A stretch of DNA of 64,000 nt from CAWUEX02 sp963921305 (GTDB taxonomy: Bacteria > Pseudomonadota > Alphaproteobacteria > Rhodospirillales > Rhodospirillaceae), in NCBI GenBank assembly GCA_963921305.4, contig CAWUEX030000002.1, positions 2,418,001 through 2,482,000 of the forward strand, written 5' to 3'. The stretch's first letter is position 1. Every line of letters starts with the position of its first letter. The translations under genes were made by a program, and so were the position numbers. This document shows, piece after piece, positions 42,702-50,925 of this stretch. The notes below the pieces were generated by a model. It was not told the origin of the DNA and did no database searches. It saw only the letters and a program-made list of their open reading frames with translations.

Positions 42702-43610
42702 ATGAGTGATATTTCACTTTCGAATGCGACACGTACCAACCTGCTGTCGCTCCAAAACACCACAGGTCTTATCGGTCAAACCCAAGAGCGTCTGGCAACA
42801 GGCCTCAAGGTCAACAGTGCCATCGATGATGCGCTGTCGTTCTTTAAAGCCCGTAACCTGAACAGCCGTGCGGCTGACTTGTCATCCATCAAGGACGGCA
42901 TCACCGACGGTATTAACGTTATTCGAGCCGCCATCCAGGGCCTGGAAGCGATCGAATCCACGCTAAGCCAGCTCAAAGCTATTGCGCAGTCGGCCATTTC
43001 CTCTCCGGAAAGCTCGACCCGCGCCAAGCTTGCCAGCCAGTTCAACGAACTGCGGTCGCAGGTCGATAACCTGGCCGAAGACGCCAGCTTCAACGGGATC
43101 AACCTGCTCAAGAACACCACCACCGCTTTCTCAGCCGGTGCTGACAACCTGACGGTTAAGTTCAACGAACGTCAGGATGATGTTGCCGGTGCGGGTACGG
43201 GTGCCTTGAACCAGTTGGTCGTCTCCGGTGTGTCCTCGTCCGACTTTGCGTCCATCGTGGCGTCATCGGCTACGGCCACGGGTACTGCCGGCAGCACGAC
43301 GGTCTGGGGTCAAACCGGTACTGCTGCTGTGACCGCGATCAATGCCGCGATCCGCGGTATCGACTCGGCCTTGGTGACCGTACGTCAGGTCTCCCAGAAC
43401 TTGGGTACGAACTCGTCCTTGCTGGAAATTCGCCGGGACTTCACCCAGAACCTGGTCAACACGTTGCGGGGCGGTGCGTCTGACTTGGTCAACGCCGACC
43501 TCAACGAAGAGTCCGCCAACCTGCTGTCACTCCAGACTCGTCAGCAGTTGGGTACGATCTCGCTGTCCATCGCGCAGCAGTCCGAACAGTCCGTCCTGCG
43601 TCTGTTCTAA
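42702..43610 (+). CDS. fliC: Flagellin 1
   Basis: Flagellin polymerises into the filament. The 302-residue protein has the conserved N-terminal D0/D1 helices (RTNLLSLQNTTGLIGQTQER, LATGLKVNSAIDDAL, LASQFNELRSQVDNLAEDAS) and C-terminal helices (LGTNSSLLEIRRDFTQNLVN, LNEESANLLSLQTRQQLGTI, ending SEQSVLRLF). The variable centre is very short, so the filament is likely smooth. It is the first of four near-identical tandem copies, each about 297-303 residues. A sigma-70-type promoter and the CCTAGAAAGG leader element precede it, and a strong terminator follows, so it is probably an independent transcription unit. Surrounding TPR-glycosyltransferases suggest it is glycosylated, on Ser/Thr in the central region (VVSGVSSSDFAS). 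Confidence 0.97.
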   Translation: MSDISLSNATRTNLLSLQNTTGLIGQTQERLATGLKVNSAIDDALSFFKARNLNSRAADLSSIKDGITDGINVIRAAIQGLEAIESTLSQLKAIAQSAISSPESSTRAKLASQFNELRSQVDNLAEDASFNGINLLKNTTTAFSAGADNLTVKFNERQDDVAGAGTGALNQLVVSGVSSSDFASIVASSATATGTAGSTTVWGQTGTAAVTAINAAIRGIDSALVTVRQVSQNLGTNSSLLEIRRDFTQNLVNTLRGGASDLVNADLNEESANLLSLQTRQQLGTISLSIAQQSEQSVLRLF

Positions 43611-43644
43611 GGCTGATCAAGCGATTGATACGCATACGAAACTG

Positions 43645-43674
43645 GAAACGGCGGGCCATGGGGTCCGCCGTTTC
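43645..43674 (+). terminator. Terminator after flagellin 1
   Basis: GAAACGGCGG (43645-43654) and CCGCCGTTTC (43665-43674) are perfect 10-bp arms; the descending arm ends in TTTC and is followed by TTCCTC. Confidence 0.8.
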
Positions 43675-43776
43675 TTCCTCGGGTTTCTAAATTCTTTCTT
43701 AGGTTTCTTCGCCTATCAGGGTCCATCGCCCGTATACTGCGGAAATCGGGGAATTTAGAGGGCAAGGACGCAAATA

Positions 43777-44685
43777 ATTAGTGATATTTCTCTTTCCAAC
43801 GCCACGCGCACCAACCTGTTGTCGCTGCAGCGCACGACCTCGCTGATCGGCCGCACGCAGGAGCGCCTGGCCACCGGCCTCAAGGTCAACAGCGCCATCG
43901 ACGACGCGCTGGCTTTCTTTAAGGCGCGTAACCTCAACAGCCGCTCTGACGATCTTGCGTCGATCAAGGACGGCATTTCCAACGGGATCAGCGTCATCCG
44001 GGCGTCCATTCAGGGCTTGGAGTCCATTGAATCCGTTCTCAAACAGATGAAAGCGGTGGCGCAATCCGCTATTTCGTCGCCGGAAAGCTCGACCCGCGCC
44101 AAGCTGGCCAGCCAGTTCAACGAACTGCGCTCGCAGGTCGACAATCTGACCGAAGACGCGCGATTCAACGGCGTCAACCTGCTGAAAAACACGACGTCTG
44201 CGTTTACCGCGGGCGCTGATAACCTGACCGTCAAATTCAATGAGCGGATGGACGATGTGCCGGGCGCAGGCACCGGCTCGCTCAACCAGCTTGTCGTGTC
44301 AGGTGTTTCGTCCAGTGACTTCTCGACCATTATCGCCTCTTCTGCCACGGCAACCGGCACCGCCGGCAGCAATACAGTCTGGGGACAGACCGGTACGGCA
44401 GCCGTGACGGCCATCAATTCGGCCATCCGCGGCATCGACTCCGCGCTGGTGACCGTGCGTCAGGTGTCGCAGGAGCTTGGTACAAACTCGTCGCTCTTGG
44501 AAATCCGCCGCGACTTTACACAAAATCTCATCAATACCTTGCGGGGTGGGGCCGCAGATTTGGTCAACGCCGATCTCAACGAAGAGTCGGCAAACCTGCT
44601 CTCGCTACAAACACGGCAGCAGCTGGGCACGATTTCGCTGTCTATCGCGCAGCAATCCGAACAATCGGTGCTGCGTCTCTTCTAA
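43777..44685 (+). CDS. fliC: Flagellin 2, apparent ATT start
   Basis: This is a near copy of flagellin 1 (302 codons if read from 43777). Alignment with the paralogues places the initiation codon at 43777-43779, which is ATT, followed by AGT GAT ATT TCT CTT (S-D-I-S-L) as in flagellin 1. AAGGA at 43764-43768 is correctly spaced eight bases upstream, so initiation at ATT is possible, as for infC, though inefficient. The next usable start in frame is TTG 43819, which would remove 14 residues of the D0 helix needed for export and polymerisation. The rest of the ORF is intact and ends SEQSVLRLF. It may be weakly expressed, recently silenced, or a base-call error. The CCTAGAAAGG leader element is degenerate here. 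Confidence 0.85.
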   Translation: MSDISLSNATRTNLLSLQRTTSLIGRTQERLATGLKVNSAIDDALAFFKARNLNSRSDDLASIKDGISNGISVIRASIQGLESIESVLKQMKAVAQSAISSPESSTRAKLASQFNELRSQVDNLTEDARFNGVNLLKNTTSAFTAGADNLTVKFNERMDDVPGAGTGSLNQLVVSGVSSSDFSTIIASSATATGTAGSNTVWGQTGTAAVTAINSAIRGIDSALVTVRQVSQELGTNSSLLEIRRDFTQNLINTLRGGAADLVNADLNEESANLLSLQTRQQLGTISLSIAQQSEQSVLRLF

Positions 44686-44716
44686 GTAAGCGCCGCACAA
44701 CTAGCGCCATGAATGA

Positions 44717-44746
44717 GGCGGGGCCCTTAGGGGGCCCGCCTTTTTT
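44717..44746 (+). terminator. Terminator after flagellin 2
   Basis: GGCGGGGCCC and GGGCCCGCC form a GC-rich hairpin around a TTAGG loop, followed by TTTTTT (44741-44746). Confidence 0.85.
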
Positions 44747-44912
44747 GTGGTTTGACCCGGATGTACCGGATGTAAAAGTCCGCCGGTTAACCTTTTTTTT
44801 GCTTTTTCTCTCTAAACCCTGACGGCATGACGTCGCGGAGTCGATCCCGCCGGCCTTGGAATGTTGGGCCTTCGTGAACGTGCGGCGCCTGGTGAGTGAT
44901 TAAGTCCCTGAA

Positions 44913-44922
44913 CCTAGAAAGG
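44913..44922 (+). promoter_or_regulatory. Shared flagellin leader element CCTAGAAAGG (copy 3)
   Basis: CCTAGAAAGG, extended by GGG, lies 10 bases before the flagellin 3 ATG, the same position as in flagellin 1. Confidence 0.55.
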
Positions 44923-44932
44923 GGGAACCAAT

Positions 44933-45844
44933 ATGTCTGGAGACATTTCTCTTTCCAACGCCACGCGGACCAACCTGCTGTCGTTGCAAAGAACAACGGG
45001 CCTTATCGGCCGCACCCAGGAGCGCCTTGCGACTGGTCTCAAAGTTAACAGCGCCATTGATGACGCGCTTGCGTTCTTTAAAGCACGTAACCTGAACGCC
45101 CGCGCGGAAGACTTGGCATCCATCAAAGATGGTATCTCGAACGGCATCAGCGTGATCCGGGCCGCGATCCAAGGCCTGGAAGCCATCGAGGCGACCCTCA
45201 AGCAGATGAAAGCCATCGGGCAGTCGGCTATTTCCTCTCCGGAAAGTACCACCCGCGCCAAGCTGGCCAGCCAGTTTAATGAACTGCGCTCTCAGGTCGA
45301 CAACTTGGCCGAGGACGCCAGCTTCAACGGTACCAACCTGCTCAAGAACACCTCTTCGGCGTTCACGGCGCAGTCCGATAACCTGACGGTCCGTTTCAAC
45401 GAGCGTCAAGACGACACGCCGGGTACCGCGACCGGCCCACTCAACCAGTTGGTGGTTTCGGGTGTGTCCGCGAGCGACTTTGCCAGCATCGTTGCCACCT
45501 CGGCGACCGCGACCGGCACCGCCGGCGACAACACCGTTTGGGGTCAGACCGGCACCGCCGCTGTGACCGCCATCAATAGCGCGATCCGCGGCATCGACTC
45601 GGCGCTGATCACCGTGCGTCAGGTGGCGCAGGAGCTCGGTACCAACTCCTCGATGCTCGAGATTCGCCGTAACTTCACACAGGATCTGATCAACACCCTG
45701 CGGGGCGGCGCATCCGATCTTGTGAACGCGGATTTGAACGAAGAATCAGCCAACCTGCTGTCGCTGCAAACGCGTCAGCAGCTCGGCACGATCTCCCTGT
45801 CGATTGCTCAGCAGTCCGAACAGGCCGTGCTACGGCTCTTCTAA
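44933..45844 (+). CDS. fliC: Flagellin 3
   Basis: The third tandem flagellin (303 residues) has the same D0/D1 helices as its neighbours (RTNLLSLQRTTGLIGRTQER at the start; TRQQLGTISLSIAQQSEQAV and a final LRLF at the end). It differs mainly in the short central stretch (TAQSDNLTVRFNERQDDTPG, VVSGVSASDFASIVATSATA). AGAAAGGGGG gives a strong ribosome site. It is preceded by the flagellin 2 terminator and followed by its own, so it is a separate transcription unit. The leader (44747-44932) contains a TTTTTCTCTCTAAAC stretch resembling one before flbT (TTTTTGCTCTAAAC), which might be a shared promoter element. No sigma-54 element is visible. Confidence 0.97.
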   Translation: MSGDISLSNATRTNLLSLQRTTGLIGRTQERLATGLKVNSAIDDALAFFKARNLNARAEDLASIKDGISNGISVIRAAIQGLEAIEATLKQMKAIGQSAISSPESTTRAKLASQFNELRSQVDNLAEDASFNGTNLLKNTSSAFTAQSDNLTVRFNERQDDTPGTATGPLNQLVVSGVSASDFASIVATSATATGTAGDNTVWGQTGTAAVTAINSAIRGIDSALITVRQVAQELGTNSSMLEIRRNFTQDLINTLRGGASDLVNADLNEESANLLSLQTRQQLGTISLSIAQQSEQAVLRLF

Positions 45845-45875
45845 TCCGGTTTCTTCAGCTCGAAACCGACTTTTG

Positions 45876-45906
45876 CGGCGGGCCTCTTGGCCCGCCGTTT
45901 TTCTTT
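45876..45906 (+). terminator. Terminator after flagellin 3
   Basis: CGGCGGGCC (45876-45884) and GGCCCGCCG (45889-45897) are perfect 9-bp arms with a TCTT loop, followed by TTTTTC. Confidence 0.9.
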
Positions 45907-46059
45907 TTGCGCTCAATTTTGCCAAGAATTTCGTTTCGCGTTTTAACTATTTGTTCGCATTTCCGTCTTATTCAGGTCAGTGACAGAAAAGTTTTTTGCC
46001 AGCGCTTTGGGCAAGGGCGCAGGCCGCGACCGCAACAGAAAGAGAGGGCACGGTCCGAA

Positions 46060-46069
46060 CCTAGAAAGG
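46060..46069 (+). promoter_or_regulatory. Shared flagellin leader element CCTAGAAAGG (copy 4)
   Basis: The same 10-mer lies 31 bases before the flagellin 4 ATG, too far to be its ribosome site. Its conservation at a different distance argues that it is more than a Shine-Dalgarno sequence. Confidence 0.55.
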
Positions 46070-46100
46070 TTGAGTTTCGGACCTCGCACAGGGTCAAGAA

Positions 46101-46994
46101 ATGAGCAACATAACGCTTTCCACAGCCACGCGGACGAACCTGCTTTCGCTGCAGCGCACGACCGGTCTGATCGGCCGTACTCAGGAGCGCCTTGCCACCG
46201 GCCTCAAGGTCAACAGTGCTATCGATGATGCGCTGTCCTTCTTCAAGGCCCGCAATCTCAACAGCCGCGCATCCGATCTGCAAAACATCAAAGACGGCAT
46301 CACCGACGGCATCAACGTCATCCGCTCGGCTCTTCAGGGTCTGGAGGGAATCGAGGCCGTCCTCAAGCAAATGAAGGCGTTGGCTCAGTCAGCCATTTCG
46401 TCACCGGAAAGCTCGACCCGCGCCAAACTGGCCAGTCAGTTCAACGAGCTGCGCTCTCAGGTCGACAACCTGACCGAGGACGCCAGCTTCAACGGCGTCA
46501 ACCTGCTCAAGAACAGCACCGCCGCCTTTGCCGCCGGCGCAGACACGTTGACGGTCAAGTTTAATGAGCGCACGGAAAATGCGGCGATCAACCAGTTGAT
46601 TATCAGTGGCGTCTCGGCCAGTGATTTCGCCACCATCGTAGCCAGTTCCGCCGTCACAACCGGTACGGCAGGCGACAACACCGTCTGGGGCCAGACGGGA
46701 ACAGCCGCTGTGACTGCGATTAATTCCGCCATCCGGGCCATCGATTCGGCGCTGATCACCGTGCGTCAAGTCGGCCAGGAGCTCGGCACCAACTCTGCTT
46801 TGCTTGAAATCCGCCGCTCTTTTACCGAAGACATCATCAACACGCTGAAGGGTGGGGCGGGTGACCTGGTCAATGCGGATCTCAACGAAGAGTCGGCCAA
46901 CCTGTTGTCGCTGCAGACACGTCAGCAGTTGGGTACGATTTCCTTGTCGATCGCCCAGCAGTCTGAACAGGCCATTCTGAGACTGTTCAACTAA
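46101..46994 (+). CDS. fliC: Flagellin 4
   Basis: The fourth tandem flagellin (297 residues) is the most divergent of the set: it begins MSNITLSTATRTNLLSLQRT, has a slightly shorter centre (FNERTENAAINQLIISGVSA, SAVTTGTAGDNT) and ends SEQAILRLFN with an extra Asn. D0 and D1 helices are conserved (LATGLKVNSAIDDALSFFKA; TRQQLGTISLSIAQ). The ribosome site is GGGTCAAG. It has a long leader carrying the CCTAGAAAGG element 31 bases upstream. No strong terminator follows, only GC-rich GCGCGCCTGCGCG, and flbT lies 257 bp downstream. It could be a specialised (for example hook-proximal) filament subunit. Confidence 0.97.
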   Translation: MSNITLSTATRTNLLSLQRTTGLIGRTQERLATGLKVNSAIDDALSFFKARNLNSRASDLQNIKDGITDGINVIRSALQGLEGIEAVLKQMKALAQSAISSPESSTRAKLASQFNELRSQVDNLTEDASFNGVNLLKNSTAAFAAGADTLTVKFNERTENAAINQLIISGVSASDFATIVASSAVTTGTAGDNTVWGQTGTAAVTAINSAIRAIDSALITVRQVGQELGTNSALLEIRRSFTEDIINTLKGGAGDLVNADLNEESANLLSLQTRQQLGTISLSIAQQSEQAILRLFN

Positions 46995-47251
46995 GCGCGC
47001 CTGCGCGTCTAGCTCCATTCATAGGGCATACACCGTCCTAAGGGCGTGACCGGCGTGTGTGCCAATCAAGCTGGGGCGGGGGCATCCTTTCGCGCATCTC
47101 TCTTCCGTTTTTGCTCTAAACTGTGTAAACACCAGCTCATGACCCGCTGCGCAGAACCATCGCAAAGCCGCAGAATATCAACGTTTACAGCGCCTCCTGG
47201 GTGCTCCATTAACGCTTTTTTTCCTTTATCCTGCGATGACTTGAGGCTGAA

Positions 47252-47650
47252 ATGCCGCTGAAACTGACTCTGAAGCCCAATGAGAAAGTGTTGATTGGGA
47301 CCTCGGTCATTGCCAACGGCCCAAACAAGACCGATTTTGTCGTGCTTAACCGGGTTCCGGTGGTGCGGCAGAAGGACATCATAACCGAGGACGACGCGGA
47401 CACAGTCGCGAAGAAGCTCTATGTCACGATCCTCAACATGTACATCAACCCGGCGCAGGAAAAAGATTATCATGGTATCTACTTTCTGCTCATGCGGCAG
47501 ATGATCCTGATGCCGATTGATGCCAAAGCGATCGATATGATGGTGGAAATGTCACAGCGTATTCTTGAAGGCGATCATTACCGGGCGTTAAAGCTGTGCC
47601 GGCAGTTGATTAAGCTTGAGGCGGAGGCGTTGAAGAATGTCGAAGGATAA
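47252..47650 (+). CDS. flbT: Flagellin synthesis regulator FlbT
   Basis: FlbT is an alphaproteobacterial post-transcriptional regulator that binds flagellin mRNA leaders and represses or times flagellin synthesis relative to hook completion. The 132 residues match the family: PLKLTLKPNEKVLIGTSVIA, DFVVLNRVPVVRQKDIITE, LYVTILNMYINPAQEKDYHG, and a helical C-terminal half with MSQRILEGDHYRALKLCRQL. It lies directly downstream of the four flagellins and overlaps flaF by 14 bp, so the two are coupled. Its likely RNA targets are the CCTAGAAAGG-bearing leaders in this window. Confidence 0.95.
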   Translation: MPLKLTLKPNEKVLIGTSVIANGPNKTDFVVLNRVPVVRQKDIITEDDADTVAKKLYVTILNMYINPAQEKDYHGIYFLLMRQMILMPIDAKAIDMMVEMSQRILEGDHYRALKLCRQLIKLEAEALKNVEG

Positions 47651-48083
47651 GTACGCCGCATATCAGCAACAGCAAAAGCAGAGCCTTTCGCTGCGCGAAG
47701 TTGAGGCGATGGCCTTTACCAAGGCTGCCTTGTTGCTCGAAGATGCCAAAAAAGTGACCGACAACGTCGATGAGTTTTCACGGGCGTTGCGTTTCAATCA
47801 TCTGCTATGGACCATCATGCAGGCCGACATTACCGAGGAGGCGAATAACCTGCCGCCGGAGGTCAAAGCCAACGTGATGAGCCTCAGCATCTTCGTCGAC
47901 AAACAGACCACCAAGGCGCTGCGCTCCGGGGATGGCAAGGACCTCGACGTTCTGATCAACATCAACCGTAATCTGGCGGCTGGGCTGCGTACCAATCCCG
48001 AAGACCAGGCATCGGTCGAATCGAACAATGCTGCCGTGGCTAAGGCCGAAGCGGCGGCCGGCGCACCGGCCGACAGCGCTTAA
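47637..48083 (+). CDS. flaF: Flagellin-associated regulator/chaperone FlaF
   Basis: FlaF acts with FlbT in alphaproteobacteria, binding flagellin and favouring its synthesis and export. The 148-residue protein is helical, with YAAYQQQQKQSLSLREVEAM, LLLEDAKKVTDNVDEFSRAL, RFNHLLWTIMQADITE (the conserved FlaF core) and VMSLSIFVDKQTTKAL, then DVLININRNLAAGLR. A low-complexity Ala-rich tail ends the protein, extending it beyond the ~115 residues usual for FlaF. It starts inside the flbT coding region. A TPR-GT41 gene follows after 59 bp. Confidence 0.94.
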   Translation: MSKDKYAAYQQQQKQSLSLREVEAMAFTKAALLLEDAKKVTDNVDEFSRALRFNHLLWTIMQADITEEANNLPPEVKANVMSLSIFVDKQTTKALRSGDGKDLDVLININRNLAAGLRTNPEDQASVESNNAAVAKAEAAAGAPADSA

Positions 48084-48142
48084 GCGTCATTTAGAGGCCC
48101 TATCCTTGGGCTGGCGGGCCGACGGGGGGAGGCGGCGCCGGA

Positions 48143-50920
48143 ATGTCATCCGACCAAGTTACGTCCCCGCTTCTATCGCAGGCACTTGCCTACCTCGACG
48201 AAGGTGACCCGACATCAGCCGATCTGCTGATCGACACTTATGTTGCCAGACATCCGGACGATGCCCGCGCGCTGCATATTGCCGGCCTGTGCCGGCGCGA
48301 CCTCGGTGATGCGGACGGAGCCTGGGACTTTCTGACCCGCGCCACCAAAGCCGATCCGGCGGACCCCGCGCCCGTCGTCCCGCTGGCGCTGCTGCTGGCA
48401 GATGGCGGCGACGCCGCGTCTGCGCTCAAGGCTTTGGATGAGGCGTTGATCCGTCTTCCCGGCCATATGGACCTGTTGCTCGCCCGGTCTGCGGTCCAGC
48501 GCCGCACCGGAGACGCGGACGGAGCCATCGCCTCAGCGCAAATGGCCGTGGCGTTTCACAGCAATACCGCGCGGGTTCACCATGCTCTCGGACTTGCCCA
48601 TGCTGCTGCCCGCGATACCGTGGCCGCGCGCGAGGCCTTCGCGGCGGCGGTTGCGCATGATCCCGACTTTGCCGATGGCTGGATCAATCTGGGGGTCGTC
48701 GCCAAAGAGTGTGGTGATCTAGGCGCCGCCGACGACAGCTTCCAAAAAGCGCTGGCGCTGCATCCGGATGATCCGGTCATTCACAATAACTACGGCAATG
48801 TCTTACTCGCTTTACGGCGGCTTGAGGACGCCATAGCGTCTTATCGGCGCGCTATCGGCCTCAAGCCGGACTACGTGGATGCCAAGGTCAACCTCGCTTT
48901 GGCATATCGCGAGGCTGGCGACGCTGGCAAAAGTCTGACTGAACTTGAAGGGGTGGTGGACGCCCATCCGGATCACGTCGCCGCATTGAATTCCCTCGGC
49001 AATGCCCTGCGCCACGCGGAGCAGTTCGCCCGCGCGCATGAGGTTCTCCAAAAGGCCATTTCTCTCGATCCCAATCATGCGGAAGCGCACAACAACCTCG
49101 GCCTGGTCCTGACCCTTCAGGGGAAGTGGGACGCCGCTGAGAGCGAGTTCGCGGCCGCAGTGACCTTGCGTCCGGACATGGCCGTGCTGGCGAACAACTT
49201 CGGCACGTTGCTGCTGAAGATGTTCAAACTCGAAGGCGCGGTCGAACAGCTCACCCGGGCCGTCGATCTCGAGCCCGGGTATCTTGACGCGCTGGTCAAT
49301 CTCGGCGTCGCCCACTTTATGCTTGGTCACTACGATGACGCAGTGCGCGCCTACCGCCGGGTCATTGACAAAGAACCGGCCCACGCCTTTGCCCGCTATA
49401 GCCTGGGTGTCGCGCTTGTCGAACAGCAAGAGTTGGAGGAGGGGGTGGAGCAAATTGAGCAGGCTTTGGCCATCGATCCCGACAACGTCATGGCGCTGAA
49501 CACGTTGGGCGTCGCGCTGCTCGATCAGCATCGTATTTCCGAAGCGCTCGCAGCGATGACCCGCGCGGCGGAGGCCGATACCGCGTCCGCGCCGGTCTAT
49601 CTGTCAAATGCGTTGTTCACGTCGCTTTACGATCCCGATATTCCCAACGACGAGATTCAGGCTCGCCATCTGGCTTTTGGCGAGCGGTTTACGACCAACA
49701 CGCCGGACTCGTCTCGGCCTCACGCCAATCCCCGCGATCCGGACCGCAAACTCAAACTCGGCTACATGTCACCCGACTTCCGCGGCCATTCGGTGTCCTA
49801 TTTCTTTGAGCCCGTGTTGGAAAAGCATGACCGCAGCCAGTTCGAAATCTTTTTGTATTCCAACACCACACGTACGGACGCGGTCACGGATGCCATGGCG
49901 CAGGCCGCCGACGTCTGGGTCGAGACATCGGGTTTGACCGACGACGCTGTGGTCCGGCGCATTCGCGATGACGGCATCGATATTCTCGTCAATTTGGGGG
50001 GGCACACGTCGGGCAACCGTCTCGTCGCCTGCGGCCAGAAGCCGGCCCCCGTTCAGATCGAATACGTCGGCTATCCGGACACCAGCGGCGTCAGGGCCAT
50101 GGACTACCGCATCATCGACGGCCGGTCTGATCCGGAGGGCGAGGCGGATGCGCGGTGTGTTGAGACACTATTGCGTCTGCCCGATTGCTTTCACTGCTAT
50201 CGGCCAACGGCGAAGGCGCCGGAGCCCGCCGCGGCCCCTCATGTCGAGCGCGGCTACGTCACGTACGGATCGTTCAACGTGCTGCCGAAGTTGAACGCTC
50301 GTGTGGTCGAGGCTTGGTCGGACATTCTCAGGCAAGTTCCCACGGCCCGTCTGTATATGAAGTGCAAGCAGCTCAAAACCCCGGCGGTGCAGGAGCGTGT
50401 GCTCGGCTACTTTGCCGATGCCGGGATCGATCCCGCCCGCATCACCCTCGAAGCCTTCGTCCCGTCGGTGAAAGATCACCTAAGCCGTTATCACGGCGTC
50501 GACCTCGGCCTGGATACCTTTCCCTACAACGGCACGACAACCACCTGTGAGGCCCTGTGGATGGGCGTGCCGGTGCTCTCGGTCGAAGGCCACCGCCATT
50601 CCGGGCGGGTCGGCTTGAGTCTTCTCCATGCCGCGGGTCTGCACCGGGAGTTCGCCGCGTCCGATGTCGCGTCCTATATCGACAAAGCCGTGGCCTGGGG
50701 CCACGAGCCTGTGCGTTTGGCCGAAATCCGCTCCCAGTTGCGTCCTATGATGGCGGCTTCGCCCCTGCGCGATGAGACCGGTTTTACCCGCAATCTCGAA
50801 GCCCTCTACCGCGATGTCTGGCGTCAATGGTGCGCCGGGCCGGAAACCTTCGAGCACCGCGCGCCGGCCCCCTTGCGCGCCGATGACTCCGTCCAGAGCG
50901 TTTTGACCAAGGCGGTATAG
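48143..50920 (+). CDS. Large TPR-GT41 glycosyltransferase, FlmG-like
   Basis: At 925 residues this is the largest transferase in the island. Residues ~10-510 hold a long array of roughly a dozen TPRs (for example HPDDPVIHNNYGNVLLALRR, NHAEAHNNLGLVLTLQGKWD, EPAHAFARYSLGVALVEQQE). The GT41-type region (~530-900) shows KLKLGYMSPDFRGHSVSYFF, DILVNLGGHTSGNRL, PAPVQIEYVGYPDTSGVRAM, YVTYGSFNVLPKL and LGLDTFPYNGTTTTCEALWM, then GVPVLSVEGHRHSGRVGLSL. It has a very strong GGGGGGAGG ribosome site and follows flaF by 59 bp, so it is probably co-expressed with flbT-flaF. The next gene starts 5 bp after its stop. A role in cytoplasmic flagellin glycosylation is inferred from architecture and position. Confidence 0.9.
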   Translation: MSSDQVTSPLLSQALAYLDEGDPTSADLLIDTYVARHPDDARALHIAGLCRRDLGDADGAWDFLTRATKADPADPAPVVPLALLLADGGDAASALKALDEALIRLPGHMDLLLARSAVQRRTGDADGAIASAQMAVAFHSNTARVHHALGLAHAAARDTVAAREAFAAAVAHDPDFADGWINLGVVAKECGDLGAADDSFQKALALHPDDPVIHNNYGNVLLALRRLEDAIASYRRAIGLKPDYVDAKVNLALAYREAGDAGKSLTELEGVVDAHPDHVAALNSLGNALRHAEQFARAHEVLQKAISLDPNHAEAHNNLGLVLTLQGKWDAAESEFAAAVTLRPDMAVLANNFGTLLLKMFKLEGAVEQLTRAVDLEPGYLDALVNLGVAHFMLGHYDDAVRAYRRVIDKEPAHAFARYSLGVALVEQQELEEGVEQIEQALAIDPDNVMALNTLGVALLDQHRISEALAAMTRAAEADTASAPVYLSNALFTSLYDPDIPNDEIQARHLAFGERFTTNTPDSSRPHANPRDPDRKLKLGYMSPDFRGHSVSYFFEPVLEKHDRSQFEIFLYSNTTRTDAVTDAMAQAADVWVETSGLTDDAVVRRIRDDGIDILVNLGGHTSGNRLVACGQKPAPVQIEYVGYPDTSGVRAMDYRIIDGRSDPEGEADARCVETLLRLPDCFHCYRPTAKAPEPAAAPHVERGYVTYGSFNVLPKLNARVVEAWSDILRQVPTARLYMKCKQLKTPAVQERVLGYFADAGIDPARITLEAFVPSVKDHLSRYHGVDLGLDTFPYNGTTTTCEALWMGVPVLSVEGHRHSGRVGLSLLHAAGLHREFAASDVASYIDKAVAWGHEPVRLAEIRSQLRPMMAASPLRDETGFTRNLEALYRDVWRQWCAGPETFEHRAPAPLRADDSVQSVLTKAV

Positions 50921-50925
50921 CAGCC

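Noticed and set aside
43819..44685. TTG 43819 as start of flagellin 2
   Set aside because: It would delete the first 14 residues of the conserved D0 helix; the SDISLSNATRTNLL segment is preserved upstream in frame, pointing to ATT 43777.
42456..47251. Sigma-54 or clear sigma-28 promoters before the flagellins and flbT
   Set aside because: Only poor matches were seen; near-matches to TAAA-N15-GCCGATAA and GG-N10-GC failed in one element each.
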